Shown here piece after piece: positions 11,300 through 23,124 of a DNA stretch of 64,000 bases (the first letter of the stretch is position 1; each line of letters begins with the position of its first letter). The position numbers were made by a program, and so were the translations under genes. Origin of the DNA: Sciurus carolinensis (lineage: Eukaryota; Chordata; Mammalia; Rodentia; Sciuridae); assembly GCF_902686445.1 (NCBI RefSeq), contig NC_062218.1, forward strand, positions 130,504,594 through 130,568,593, given 5' to 3'. Under the pieces are notes generated by a model that ran no database searches, had not been told where the DNA came from, and was given only the letters and a program-made list of their open reading frames with translations.

Positions 11300-11950
11300 C
11301 GCCTGCCAGAAGCCCTCCCGCTGCTGCGTCCCCAAGTCTCAAACCCTCTTGGATCCCAAATGCAGGGCGCGGATGCAGTCTCCGCTGGGTTGTGGAAGCG
11401 GGTAAGGGGCTGTAACGACCCCGCCCTTCCAGGGGCCCCCTGACCAGATGGCCCGCCCCGGGACTGGCTCGACTCAGACGCCTCCCCGGGCCCCGCCAAC
11501 GCTTGGATCCCGCGGGTCCGCAGTCCTCCCGGGGCCACCGCCGCAGGAGGCGCGCCAAGGCGAGCGGGTCTCTTTTTTCCGCCGCGGAGTCTCGCAGGAA
11601 CCCGCTTCACCCCGCTGGCTCTGCGGACTTAAATAATAAATTGCAGCAGAGGGGGAATGAAGCAATGCGGAGCGGGAGGTGGAAGGTGCGGGTGCGGCGG
11701 CCGCAGGCTGCGATGGGAAATCTGATCGCGAGTGGGCGAAGTCGGGGACCGCAGGACCCGCCCGGCTCCCGCCGCCCCATCCCCTGAGTGGAGCAGGACT
11801 GCAGCGCAACCTGCTTCGGTCCAAACCGGGAATCTAGTCGGTCCTGCCGCTTCTTTGGGCAAGATGAAGCCCCATGCCAGGCCCCTCCTACGGCAGTCGG
11901 GTCCCCGGGCCCTATGCCGTGTGAGCCTTGCTCACATATGCATGACATCC
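11300..11950. promoter_or_regulatory. Orphan CpG island
   Basis: A block of about 600 bases has much higher GC and CpG than its surroundings (CCGCCGCGGAGTC, GCGGGTGCGGCGGCCGC). It contains no exon of a gene I know; the UNC5A signal-peptide exon, which might be expected on this side, is not visible. It probably is a promoter of a lncRNA or an alternative start for a distant gene. Direction cannot be decided. Confidence 0.5.
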
Positions 11951-12639
11951 CGGACTCCTTGGCTTCATCAGCACCTCCCCATCCGTCTAGGACATACCTA
12001 AGTGTGAGTGGAGGGGGCCTGGCTGCTGGGAGAGCTCTAGTGTGACGGGGGAGGGGTCTAGGAAAGCTAGTCTGGTCCCTTGTGGACTTTGGGGACCCCA
12101 GGTAGGGAGACTGTACTTCTGAGGGGAGTAGAGAGGGCCACAGAGGCACCCATCCATCCAGCTAGCAGCCCGAAAAACAACCCCTCCTAACTCCATTGGA
12201 GGTGGACAGAAAGGCTAGAGGATTTCACGGGTGCAAGAGGAAGGACTCCCGTGCACCCCCGCAGGGAAGAATGTGTGTCTTAAAGTGTCAGTCGCCACTT
12301 TGGTCTTAGACAGTCTTAGACAGTGACCAGGGACCCCAGAAGTCAGGAAGGGTCCAGGGACAGTGGACCAGGAAGGACTGGAGACCTCCAGGGGAGCCAG
12401 TGTGAAGGGCCAAAGCCCTCTGGGAATTTGGATGCAGGATGCAAGCCTGCAAGACGCTGGGGAACTCTGCACCCACTCAAGGGGCCCATGACCTTTTGTG
12501 TGCCACTCCCCTATCCTGCTTGCAACCTTAGTAAGAAGTAAGGGACTTAAATGTGACTGAGGAGACCCCAAGTTAACCAAATTTGTTCTGAATTTACTAC
12601 AGTAAGGGCTTGAGATAGAAATTAAAATTAGTTTTTAAA

Positions 12640-12835
12640 AATCCAAGAACCATCAAGCACTGTGGCACATGTCTGTAATCCCAGTGACTCAGGAGGCTTG
12701 CAAGTTCAAAACCAGCTTCAGCAACTTAGTGAGATCCTGTCTCAAAAAAATTAAAAAATGGGCTGGGGATGCAGCTTGTTAAGCACCCCTGGGTTCAATC
12801 CCCAGTACCCCAAAATAAAAATAAATTTAAAAATT
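12640..12835 (+). repeat. Squirrel B1-ID dimeric SINE
   Basis: 'ggcacatgtctgtaatcccag' start and 'gggctggggatgcagcttg' ID part, with an A-rich tail. Confidence 0.9.
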
Positions 12836-13369
12836 AAAAATCTGAGAACCATGTTTGTACATCTGAGTTTGTAACTCTGAGGTTGTAATCTTCTCCAAGC
12901 TTGGCACGGAGTTCTCAAGTGGGGATTTACTAAGTGTCTCTGGTGGACTGGGCTCTGCCCAGCAGCAGACCCACTCTCCCCTGCCCTTGAATACCAGCGT
13001 CCAAGGAGGAGGGAAACAGTCAGTACAAAACTTAAAAGCAGCTGCAGCAGGATTCTGGAATAGTACTTTGGGAGTGCTTTGGAAGTACCAAGAAGGACCT
13101 TGTGAGAAGGGACCATTGGGCTGCATCTCAAACGTGGAAAAGGAGCTGAAGGTGAAGGTAAGAGAAGGCATTCCAGGGAACAGTAGGTGCAAAGGGCCTG
13201 AGGTGAGCATAGGCTTACCTTGAGAACAGGAAGAAGGGATTCCAATGGGCTGCATAGCCACTCAGGGCAGAGCAGGCCTCTCTTGGTCAATGGTTCCAAT
13301 AAAAAAATACAAGAATGTAGTCTTGATGGTCTGCCCTGGATTGCCTACCCAAAATGGTTAGGCAGCTTC

Positions 13370-13760
13370 CTGTCCCTATAATGAAATACTTGAGGCAATT
13401 AACTTATAAAGAAAAAAGTGTTATTTAGCTCATGGTGTTGGAGGTTCCAGTCCAAGACTGAGTGGCCCCTTTTACCTTGGGCTTCTGGGTGTGGAGGTGG
13501 TACATCCTGGCAGGAGTATATGTCAGAACAAACTCATGAGTCAGGAAGTGAGAGAGAGAGAGAGAGAGAGAGAGGAGGACTGGCCAGGACCCCACAGTCT
13601 CCTTTGGGGAATACCCCCAGTGATCTAAGGACTTCCCCAAAGATAGGTCCTTCCTCTCAAAGGTTCTACCACCTCCCAAAAGACCAAGCTTTAACACATG
13701 GACACTCATCCAAAGCAAAGCACCACACATGAAGCCGGAGGGTAGACAACCCTGCCTGAA
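13370..13760 (-). repeat. MaLR-like LTR, antisense
   Basis: 'atgaaatacttgaggcaatt', 'gttggaggttccag' and 'aaaggttctaccacctccc' match the element at 15668-16005. A (GA)n run (13548-13574) sits inside. Confidence 0.5.
13548..13574. repeat. (GA)n microsatellite
   Basis: An uninterrupted GA run inside the LTR remnant, at the position where related LTRs also carry a GA/CT tract. Confidence 0.9.
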
Positions 13761-14339
13761 CCACTAGGAGAGGAAGTTTTCCCAAATGAGAGTCACAAAG
13801 GGGACCAATGTGGGTCAGGCAGAAACCGCCAAACCCACCTTGTCTGGGATGTGGAAATATGGTTCAGGGAACTCCCCCTGGACCCCTAGAGTTGTTTCTT
13901 ACTCCCAAGTCTGCTGATTCCTTGCCTGGTGCCTCCCTGCCATGCCTCCTTAGTCCTGGACAGTGGTTGGCCTTGTCCAGGCTTCTCCTATGACCATCAG
14001 GCCACCTCAGATTCCTCTGGCTGCCCCTTGCCTCCTTCTTCGTTGCTGCCTTCCCTCCCAGTGCTTGTGTGATCCTGACAATGTCCCTCACCAAATGGGG
14101 ACTCCCAGGGTGCAGGAAGATGGATAGTTCCACTCACATTCACCCAGCCCTCCCTACTCCCCTGGAACCTGCACACAGTGAGATGGATGGTCCTGAGGAG
14201 GGAGAGTAGAGGCCACATCCCTGTCCATCTGTGCAGCCTGGGGAGGGGGCAGAACAGACCTGCTGTCTCTGTGAGGAGGGAAGGCCCCAACTGTCCTGAG
14301 TTAGGCCTTGGATTATGGGTGTGAATAGTCAGGCCACTC

Positions 14340-14672
14340 TTCAAAGCACGTCAAAGCTACGACTTTATTTTCCTTCTATCTTTGTCTTTCTTTATTTCAA
14401 ACCCTCATTTTCTGCCCAGCAGCAGAAAATACATTTTGGTCAGTTCAGAGCTTAGGATTTAGATTTAACTGATCCAGGCCACACCTACCTCCTTATCCCC
14501 AAGTTCCAGCAAATGTGGGTGGTATCACAACATCAGGAGAGGTGGCAGATGGGTCATTGGTCAGTGTCATCCCCATTGACTCCCCCATGACATACACTGG
14601 GACATCTGGTTCTTGGCTATCATCTCCTTCTGCGTTGGCAGTGGATGAGGTGTCTGTGTCCCCATCTGGTCT
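14340..14672 (-). other. Unrecognised terminal-exon-like open frame with poly(A) signals
   Basis: On the minus strand an acceptor-like CCCTTACAAACAG ends at 14673. It is followed by 59 codons reading RPDGDTDTSSTANAEGDDSQ and later DVPVYVMGESMGMTLTNDPS to TFAGTWG, then TAA at 14495-14493. AATAAA occurs at 14396-14391 and 14369-14364, about 100-130 bases after the stop, a spacing typical of a compact last exon. The frame starts without an ATG, so upstream exons would be needed; I found none with confidence. I do not recognise the protein. It might be a lncRNA end, an old pseudogene, or chance. There is no poly(A) tail as in a recent retrocopy. Confidence 0.3.
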
Positions 14673-15439
14673 CTGTTTGTAAGGGCCAAGACAGTTTTGG
14701 CTATGGTCTCAACAACTGGGCAGCCCCTCCGGCCCTCCATGAGAGCTGGGCTGTTCCTCCCAGGGCTCTAGGGCTGGGGAGTTTGCTGGAATGTCTTCCT
14801 GTCTACTGTCAGCATTCCTCATGGGACCCAGGGGACCTGGGATCAGATACCTTCCTCAGTCAGTTCCCCAGCTGCACTTGGGGCTTACCCTTCCCCAGCC
14901 CCTCACTGGGGATGTGGCTGAAGTGAACAGGGACACCTCCCCACCCCACAGGACAGGAGAGCTCCAGTAGGTCACCTTGCTTATCTGATCCCTACGCCCA
15001 TCTCTCTTTCCCAGTCAGACAGAATTTTTAACCTCATCTATCTGTGGTGAGATTAAAAAATGTGCCTGGCAGATAGTGTTCCAAATCTACTATATGATAG
15101 GACCTAGGCTTTGGATGTATCTTCTCCCTTGGTTTGTCTGTGCAGTCTGTCCCTCAAGACCAGGAACTCGTTGCTGTGGGCTAGAACAGGAGGATGTGAC
15201 AGGGCAAAGAGGGGATGGCAGACATTGACTGTTTATGTTAGGGAAGACTTCACAGTGTCACCCCAACCCGGCCACACTTGTCCAGGGGAACAAGGTCACA
15301 CTCTGTTCTGAGAACTAAAAGTGATGGATGGTAATGAGGGAAAGGGGGGCTGTAGGGGTGGGTGCCTCCCTCTGAGGCAGGTCCACAAAGGCACCCTTGA
15401 TAGTTAAGTGCAGAGATCAGATGGAGCGATCCCCAGGGA

Positions 15440-16180
15440 GAGAGTGAAACTCAGGAAGCAGCATCCAGGTTTCATTAATGAATGAATAAACAAAAAGGTA
15501 GTCTGTCCACACCATGGAGTACCATTAAACCTTAAAAGGAAGGAAGTTCTGACACATGCTCCAACATGGAAGAACCAAGTGAAAGAAGTATGACATAAAA
15601 TACCACATTTGTACAAAAGGGAATAGAGAAATCCATAGTAAAGAGAAAGATTAGTGATTCGGGAGCATGTTAGTCAGCATCAAGTTACTACAATGAAATA
15701 CCTGAGGCAATTAACTTCTAAAGAAGAAAGGTTTATTTAGCACATAACTCTGGAGGTTCCAGGCCAAGACTGGGTAGCCCCAGTGACTCTGGGCCCTGGT
15801 GAACACAGCACATCATGGTAAGAACACTTGATGGAGCAAACAGCTTATAAGATGAATCAGGGAGAGAGTGAAGAGCATTGGTGGGGTCTGAAAAACCCCC
15901 AATGACCTAAGGGGAAGGCTCTGCCTCCTAAAGGTCCATAGCACCTCCCAATAGCACCACCCTCGGGACCAAGCCCTTAGCATACACACTCAAACCATAG
16001 CAGAGAAATTAGGAGGGTAAAGGGTTTCTTTCAGAGGTGATGAAAATATTCTAAACTGACTATGATCATGGTGGCATATAGCTGTGACTATACTGAAAAC
16101 CATTGATTTTTATACTTTAAGTGGGCAAATTGGTGTGTGAATTACATCTCAATAAAGTTGTTAAAAAAAAAAAAAAAGCA
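15440..16180 (+). repeat. L1M 3' end split by a MaLR LTR
   Basis: 'accatggagtaccattaaac' (15440-15665) and 'aattacatctcaataaagttg' with an A-tail (16010-16177) are two halves of one old L1 3' end, separated by the antisense LTR. Confidence 0.6.
15668..16005 (-). repeat. MaLR-like LTR, antisense, inserted in L1M
   Basis: 'tactacaatgaaatacctg', 'aactctggaggttccagg' and 'gcacctcccaatagcacc' are shared with 13370-13760. It interrupts the L1M 3' end. Confidence 0.55.
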
Positions 16181-16929
16181 ACCCATAATCCTTTCAACTT
16201 GACTCCCCAGAGAGTTCTGGAACCTGTGAGTCTTTCTCACAGGATAGAGAACTTAATTTGCACCAGGCTAGGGCTGCCATACCCTACCTCCTCCCACCAC
16301 ATGCATCCCTAAGAGCTGGGACCAAATGATGTCCCATGGATAGGAGCCTGAGCAGGGAGCCTCAGTCTCACATCTCGTGGACCTTGGAGTTAAGTCTCCT
16401 ATGCTTAGGGGACACACCTGATCTCTGTGCTGTCATCAGGAGCCAGGGACCTCTCCAACCTCTGCACACCCCTTCCCTATGCCGGCACCACCAAGTGATA
16501 GGTTTTGCCTTTTACCCTGGCCCTGTTGGCCGCCCTGCCAGTCACACAGTACACTCTGACTCTTGTCCACTCTCCACTCCATGTCTGTGGCCCCACCATT
16601 GTCCAGGATCATGCCTATTTGCTCTTTGCCTACCTTACTGGAAACCCTTGCCACACACCTGGTAGGGTCATGCCTGGAGCTCCAGGGACCCTTCAATGAA
16701 TCAGGTCTCCCCACTTCTGCTCTGCTCTGACATCCTGACCAATCAGGTCTTTGCTGCTCCCCTCTCTGCCACCCACTTCCTGCCCAAGACAACCATGGGC
16801 AAGAATCTTCAGACATTTCCACTTGCAATCACCTGGGCAGTAGGTAGAATCTGCTTCTGTGCTGAGCTGACTGGAGCCTCACAGATAGAGACACTGGACA
16901 GTCATTGGGCAATATCTCCTCCAGTCAAA

Positions 16930-16947
16930 CACACACATACACACACT

Positions 16948-16978
<31 letters not shown>

Positions 16979-16979
16979 C
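16930..16979. repeat. (CA)n microsatellite
   Basis: About 25 CA units with a few T interruptions at the left. Confidence 0.95.
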
Positions 16980-17044
16980 CCTCCAGCAAGTTCACTGCTT
17001 ACCTGCTCCCAAGAAAGTTTTGTTGAGCGTTCAGGAAGAAGACT

Positions 17045-17480
17045 AAGATGTTCCTTGTAGCATTCATTTCAACTGTGAAAAGCCAGAAGAGCCCCAAGTT
17101 CATTGAGGGCACATGGGATTGTCAGCCCTAGACAGAAGTACCATGCGGCAATGCCAGGAATGATCAGACCCGTGTGTATCCACGCACAGCTCAAAAAATA
17201 TTGAGCAGTTAAAACATTGAATGATACAGTATGGTACCTTTTAAGAACAAGGGAGAAAATCCAAAAAAGAGTACTATCACTTTTAAGGTATCTTTATGTA
17301 TTTGTAAAATCAAGGGGGAAAAAGCACTGGAATAGCAGCCAGCCCTGTGGAAGGGTAGAGGAGTTGGGTTTGGGGGCAGGTGGTCACAGGGGGTTTTACT
17401 TGTAATGGTCTAAACGTTCTAACTTTTTCAAAAGAAGAATGTATGACACGTGTAATTTATCATAACTGAAGAAAGACAAA
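17045..17480 (+). repeat. L1M-type LINE fragment
   Basis: Diverged sequence with 'tcatttcaactgtgaaaagcc' and 'taccatgcggcaatg' has the order of an old L1 3' part. Borders uncertain. Confidence 0.4.
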
Positions 17481-19085
17481 GCGTTCCAACTGCTGAACCA
17501 CATACCCCTTGCTTCTCTCTCTCCAGGACCCTCCTGGCTCCCCCTCCCTGCCCTCCTCTCCCTCACCCCAGGCCCTCCCTCAGTTCTCTGCCCCTCCATG
17601 GACCCAGAGCTGGAGGCTGTTAGATCTTCCATTTAAAACTCCTCATCCTTGCTCACATTGGGGAGTTTCTTATTCCCTTTCAGATGTAACTGTCTGTCAC
17701 CAATAATAGTCTTTTTCGATTTCATTTCCTTCAGCTCCTGCCAGCCACTCTGAGAGCCTCCTTCCCATCCCTGCCGCACCCCCCCAGCCCCAAGTCAAGG
17801 AAAAAAAATACATTTTTGCCTTTACTATGATGTATGCGATCCCATAAAATAGTGAAACAGATATGAAAGGTTGAGAGAAGGTAGATAAATGGCTCCTATT
17901 ATTCTACCAATCAAATGAAATACCTCTCCACATCCTCATTTGAATGATAATAAAACTCGGAGAGGCTGCTGGTTCGCTGTTGTCATTGCTGGCAGCAGCT
18001 CCAGCCTGCAGAGCCACAGGCCAAGGTAACCTTGGGGTGTCCTCTGCAGGGGCCTGCATTCCCCCTCCCTCCCACCCGGTCTCCTAGCCTCTACCTCTCC
18101 CCAGGGGCTCCCCCACAACCCCCCCTCTCCCAACATGCCCACCCCCAGCTCAGCACTGGACAGTTATGCTCCTGTTTGCCCAGCAACCAGCTCCCTCTGA
18201 AGTCCACAGGGCAGAAGAAAAAGGCAGGGTCCCCCCAGAGAACATGCTTCTCTGCTAAAGCCTTTCACTACCCTGCTCAGCCTTCCCAGTCCTGACTTCC
18301 TCTGAAAGCTCCTGACCACCGCCTGTCTAGGCGGATCACCCCTCTTGGGCATGTCCCTGCTGTCACTGCTCTCTTCAGTGACAGGACCATAGCTTTGTGC
18401 TTTCCTCTGTTTAGGCAATCCAACTCTAAATTCCTGGCAGGCAGACCCCAGGAGGACAACCTAAGGAGGTCACTAATTTCATGTACATTTCACAAACATG
18501 CAGGAAGTTCTCCTATGTTCAGAGGCTGGGTCGGAGGAATCGCAGGTGGAAAGTTCTCCCAGAGGGCAACCTGGACATTTGGTGGTGCTGGCGGAAGGTG
18601 AGATCACCTCCTCTCTGAGTCCCACAATTCCAAAGCTTTAACGTCCTTTCTACCTCTTAGAGTTTACAGTTCAGTGTTGCATGCATTGGAAGTGCTCCTC
18701 TGAGCTGCCTGCCACCGCTTGCCACCCTGGCCCAACCAAAGGACACCTGTGGCTTTTGTCTTCCCTGCATTCCCTGACTTGTCAGGGAGCAGCACCTAAG
18801 GACCGACCCTTTCCCAACCATAGGCCATGTTGGCAGGCTGTCAATCATGAGCCTCACCCTCCACCCTCATGGGTACTGAGTGACCCAGGTCAGGGAGGCC
18901 AGGAAGACCCCTCTGTGAGATTTCACATCTTCAGCAGAATTTCTTATCCTGATGGCAACATGCTAAAGAGATTTTTCTTTAACTTCTCACCAGAGATGAA
19001 CCTTAACTTTCAATGATTCCACTTACAACCTTCCAACTTCACAGTGCTACCAGTCTGCCCGTGCATTCATTCTTTTGTTTTTCAC
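17481..19085. other. Unique intergenic sequence
   Basis: No gene or repeat recognised. Pyrimidine-rich around 17510-17600 and 18050-18130. Confidence 0.4.
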
Positions 19086-19089
19086 TTTG

Positions 19090-19175
19090 AGCATGTTATT
19101 CCATAAATTATGCGAGTCAGCGCTTTATTATAAAGTAGGCTTTGTGCTAATGAGTTTGCACAAAGTAGGCTAATG
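19090..19175. promoter_or_regulatory. Hairpin with direct repeats, possible conserved element
   Basis: CTTTGTGC (19140-19147) and GCACAAAG (19158-19165) form an 8-bp perfect inverted repeat around a 10-base loop. AAAGTAGGCT occurs twice (19132-19141 and 19162-19171). A MARE-like TGCGAGTCAGCGC lies at 19111-19123. Confidence 0.3.
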
Positions 19176-19247
19176 TAAGGCTTTGAGCCCATTTCTGTTA
19201 CTCTGAGCTAAGCTATGATGTTCCATAGATTCACAGTATTAAATGCA

Positions 19248-19446
19248 GGGTTTCTTTTGGTACTGGGGATTGAACTCAGGGGCACTTGACCACTGAGCCC
19301 AGCCCTATTTTGTATTTTATTTAGAGACAGGCTCTCACTGAGTTGCTTAGTGCCTTGCTGTTGCTGAGGCTGGCTTTGAACTGGCAATCCTCCTGTCTCA
19401 GTCTCCTGAGCCTCTGGGATTATAGGCATGTGCCACCGTGCCTGGC
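19248..19446 (-). repeat. Squirrel B1-ID dimeric SINE
   Basis: Antisense copy from 'tggtactggggattgaactc' to 'tgccaccgtgcctggc'. Confidence 0.92.
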
Positions 19447-19794
19447 TTCAACTAATCATCTTATAAAAACTGCTAAATGCAGTTTTGATTTTCAATTTAC
19501 AATAATCTATCAGGAGGTAACCCCATCCTAAGTCAAGGAGATTTATATCCCCAGTACTGCCCTGACTTTGCCCTTTTCTTTCAATGAATCTCATAAGGTA
19601 GATAAAGTTAATTCCTGACCCATGGTATGGAAAATGCCCCAAGTTGGGCTCCTGATATTGGGATTTATTGTCATCTGCTTAACCATGACAACTCATTGTC
19701 TATCTCCCCATTAGGTCTGAATCCCTTTCCCTCCCCTACCCTCTACTCCCCATCTCCCCAGCTCCAGGACAATGCCTGACCCACTGGAAAAGAT

Positions 19795-19880
19795 TGATGA
19801 TAATGAATGAAACAGAGGTAACGATACCCACTTTAGAGATGAGGAAGTTGAGCCCCAAGCAGCCAGTGACACTTCAGGAG
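19795..19880 (+). repeat. MIR SINE remnant
   Basis: 'actttagagatgaggaagttg' followed by 'agcagccagtgacac' is the MIR core pattern. Confidence 0.4.
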
Positions 19881-20729
19881 CAAAATCTTCATCTTTGCTC
19901 CCCAAGCCTGGGACTGAGCCTTTGCTTCATTTACTCCCAAGTACCAGACTGTCCCATTCTGGGGTTTCCTTGATCCAAGAAAGGGGCAGGAAGCAGAATC
20001 CAAAGGGATGGTCTCCCAAGAGACAAGATGGTGCTGAGGCCTCTGGTCCACAAGGGAGGGGAATATCAACTGTGGTGTGAGGGCTTAACTGACTGTGAGA
20101 ACAGAAAGCTTCTAGATGCATCAGGAGGTTGTCAGGCAGCTCACTGAATTAATAATAAGCCAAAGACCAAGGCCTGGGCGAGGAGCAAGAGCAATATGGA
20201 GACTGCTCCAGCTACTTCTCAGTCCTTGTATCGGGCCTCTGCTCAGGGCTCAAGGCCTTGTGACAGAGATGAGCCAGCTAGCTGAATCCCAAGACATGCA
20301 TTCCTCCTGTGGACAGCATAAGGCCTTGATGGGCTTCCCCACTGGAGTAGACCGGATGGAGGAGGAGGAGCCCCAAAGCTCCAGAAGGCAGGATGGATTC
20401 CGTGCAGCTGAAGCCCTTAGGCCAAGAAGCTGGGCCATCTAGACCCTGCCAGTCCTGATTCTAGCCTCACTTGGCCTCCATAGGGCTGCTTTGAGACTGG
20501 GGGTACAGTCTGCCCCTAAAGCTCAGATTTGTAATGGGGTTAGAATGACAGGCTTAGAAAGCTGTGGTCCTTGGAGGGAGCTGAAACTGTACATTTTGCA
20601 GCTGGGAAACTCAAGGCCCATTGTCTTAATCCATTTTTTATTGCTATAAATGAATACCACAGACTGGATAATTTACAAAGAATGGAGTTGTATTTAGCTC
20701 ACAGATCTGGAGACTGGGAAATCCAAGAG

Positions 20730-20956
20730 TGCTATTGTGGTTTAGAAATGAGGTATCTTCCAGAATTCATGTGTTAGACAATGCAAGAATTTTCAGAGGT
20801 GCAATGATTGGGTTATGACAGACTTAACCTAATCAGTGGGTAATCCACTAATATGGATTAACTAAGTGGTAACTGTGGACAGGTAGGGTATGACTGGAGG
20901 AGGTAAGTTACTGGAGGCATGCCTTTGGGGTTTATATTCTGTCCCTGGTGAGCACA

Positions 20957-21025
<69 letters not shown>

Positions 21026-21222
21026 ATGGCCATGTCCTGAACTGTTTTCCTCTTTCACACCCTTTTGCTATGATGTTATGCCTCACCTCAGGCCCAGAGC
21101 TATGGAGTTGGCCATATATGGACTGAGAACTCTAAAACCATGAGCCCTAAATAAACTTTCCCTCCTCTAAAATTGTTCTTGTAAGGTCTTTTGGTCACAG
21201 CAGCAAAAAAGCTGACTAAAAC
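20730..21222 (+). repeat. MaLR LTR with internal (CT)n run
   Basis: Starts 'tattgtggtttagaaatgag' and ends 'aaaagctgactaaaaca'. It contains 'cctaatcagtgggtaatcc', 'aaataaactttccctcctc' and a (TC)n stretch. The same family as 4506-5282, but better preserved. Confidence 0.75.
20959..21022. repeat. (TC)n microsatellite inside the LTR
   Basis: About 31 uninterrupted TC units, expanded from the short CT tract normal in this LTR. Confidence 0.95.
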
Positions 21223-21714
21223 AAGCATGGAGTTGGCATCTACTTGGCACTTGGTGAGGACCTTCTTGGTGCAACATAACATGGCAGCGGGTATCACGTG
21301 GTGAGAGACAGCGAGCATGCCAGAGAACTGACTTTTATTTTAAAAAAAAGTCACTCCCAAGATAAATCATTAATCCCTGAATGAATTATCCATTCACAAA
21401 GGCAATCCTTTATGATGAATCACCTCCCAAAGGTCCCACCTCTAGCACAACATGACAGAGCCAAGGTCCTTCCTGCTCTACTGTGGGGCCATCTCTGAAT
21501 AGGGACCCCCAGGCTCTACCAGGGAAGAAGCAGTGAGTGCAGATGACAGTTGCTGAGAGCCATATGCAGGCCACCATAGCGCTGAGCTCCATCTCCTTTT
21601 ATATAAAATGAGTCTACTTTACCAAGCTACTATAAGGATTAAACAAACACTAAATTTATTTACCCATATGAAAATACTTAAGACTAGAAGTGAAAACATA
21701 TGTCCACACAAAGA

Positions 21715-22010
21715 TTTGTACACAAAAGTTAATAGTAGCTTTCTTCATGATCACCCCAAACTGGAAACAACCCAAATGTTCCATCAACTGGTGAGTAAAG
21801 AAAGAAATGCTGGTGTAGTCACTCAATGGAATATGACTCAGCAATAAAAGGAGCAAACTCCCAATGTCTCAGATGAATCTCAAAAACATTATGGTAAGTG
21901 ACAGAAGCCAGATCGAAAGGCTGTATCTGTGTGACTCCATGTACACATGAGTCCCAGTAGGCAGTAAGTCCTATAAAGTCCCCCAGAACACTAAATTTGC
22001 CAGTTCTGAA
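21715..22010 (+). repeat. L1M 3' end, left half
   Basis: 'ccaaactggaaacaaccc', 'caatggaatatgactcagc' and 'aaaaacattatggtaagtg' fit the old L1 3' end; it resumes at 23125-23360 after about 1.1 kb of inserted DNA. Confidence 0.65.
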
Positions 22011-22057
22011 CCATTACTTATAGGAAAACACAAGATGAGGTTCTTGTGAACCTCTGG

Positions 22058-22560
22058 TCACAACATATTTGTCAACTGATCAAAGCTTTGTGGTATATGT
22101 GGTTCTGTTTCAAAGATACCTTCTTTAATATATATTATTGATTTACTAGCACCAAATTCATCGCCGACAGCTCTGTAACTCCTGCCTAAAAGAAGCTTCT
22201 CTGATGCACGTATTTTCTCTACAAGCCACATTGCAGTCTTCTTCATTTTTGTTTATTTTTAAATTTAAATTTATTTTTATTTTGCAGTGCTGGGATTGAA
22301 TCCAGGGGCACTTAACCACAGAGCCACATCTCCAGCCCTTTTTATTTTTTATTTTGAGACAGAGTCTCACTAAGTTTGAGGCTGGCCTCAAACTTGTGCT
22401 TCTCCTGCCTCAGTCTTGCAAGTAGCTGGGCTTGCAGGTATGCGCCAGGGCACCTGACTCATCACAGCCTTCTTGTGTTTAGGAACACCAACTAGCACTT
22501 CACCTTATGCTTGGGGTCAGGAAATGGCACAAAAATGCAGAAAATGTGGTGCTAAGTCCA
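22058..22560 (-). pseudogene. pogo/Tigger-like transposase N-terminal remnant
   Basis: On the minus strand 22246-22058 reads ASEKLLLGRSYRAVGDEFGA then SKSIIY, a helix-turn-helix of the psq/CENP-B type found in pogo/Tigger transposases. A SINE at 22262-22458 cuts it, and diverged related sequence may continue to about 22560. No catalytic domain is present. It is a dead fragment lying next to a MER2 element, possibly part of the same DNA-transposon activity. Confidence 0.45.
22262..22458 (-). repeat. Squirrel B1-ID dimeric SINE
   Basis: Antisense copy with 'gcagtgctgggattgaatcc', 'gagccacatctccagccc' and 'gcaggtatgcgccagggc'. Confidence 0.88.
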
Positions 22561-22792
22561 TTGCAAAAAGACATTAGTTTGGGTTAAGACCTGAAACAAG
22601 AAGGCAGAGCATTGCTTTGTTTGACCTCAGCTGGAAACCTGTGCATAGGGAATCAAAATCTTCACTACTCTGCAAGTGTCCCTGAGTGACCACGAAAGCA
22701 CCACCAGTACTGATTCCAGAGTTACAAATAAATTTTTGTGGGTAGGCAAATTCACAAATATGGAATCTGAGAACACTGAAGATTAAATATGC

Positions 22793-23110
22793 AGTTGCCC
22801 CTCTATCAATGACAGGGATTAATTCCCAGGTCTCTGAGGTCAAAGTCTATAGACACACAAGTCCCTCATAAAATGGCACTGTATTTGCATATAACCTATG
22901 TACATCCTTTTTCAATCCTCTCTAGATTCCTTATGATCCCTAATACAATGTAAATGCTATTAATTAGTTGTTATACTGTGTTTCTTTTAGGGAAGAGTGA
23001 TAAAATCTGCACATGTTCACTATAGATGCAATTTTATTTTCAAATATTTTCAATCAGTAGTTGGATGAATCTGAGGACACAAAACTGCTGAAATGGAGGG
23101 CCAAATGTAT
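22793..23110 (+). repeat. MER2 (Tigger-type) DNA transposon
   Basis: Starts 'agttgcccctctatc' and ends 'gagggccaaatgt', with 'atttgcatataacctatg' and 'aatacaatgtaaatgctatt' between. It is almost full length and non-autonomous. Confidence 0.75.
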
Positions 23111-23124
23111 ATGAAACTTTAGTG

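Larger units (their letters stand above)
20620..21600 (-). repeat. Old MaLR-like LTR split by a younger MaLR LTR
   Basis: Antisense fragments 20620-20725 ('ttgctataaatgaatacc', 'ggagactgggaaatcc') and about 21223-21600 ('ggtgaggaccttcttgg', 'atcacctcccaaaggtccc') belong to one element and flank the insertion at 20730-21222. Confidence 0.5.

Noticed and set aside
11221..11610. Possible UNC5A first coding exon in the CpG island
   Set aside because: No signal-peptide frame of the UNC5 type with a following donor could be found on the minus strand.
11607..12149. A 180-codon minus-strand frame over the orphan CpG island
   Set aside because: Same GC effect; no motifs or conserved-looking segments, and overlapping frames on both strands are equally open.
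20862..21126. Frames of alternating residues over the (TC)n run
   Set aside because: They are translations of a microsatellite inside an LTR.
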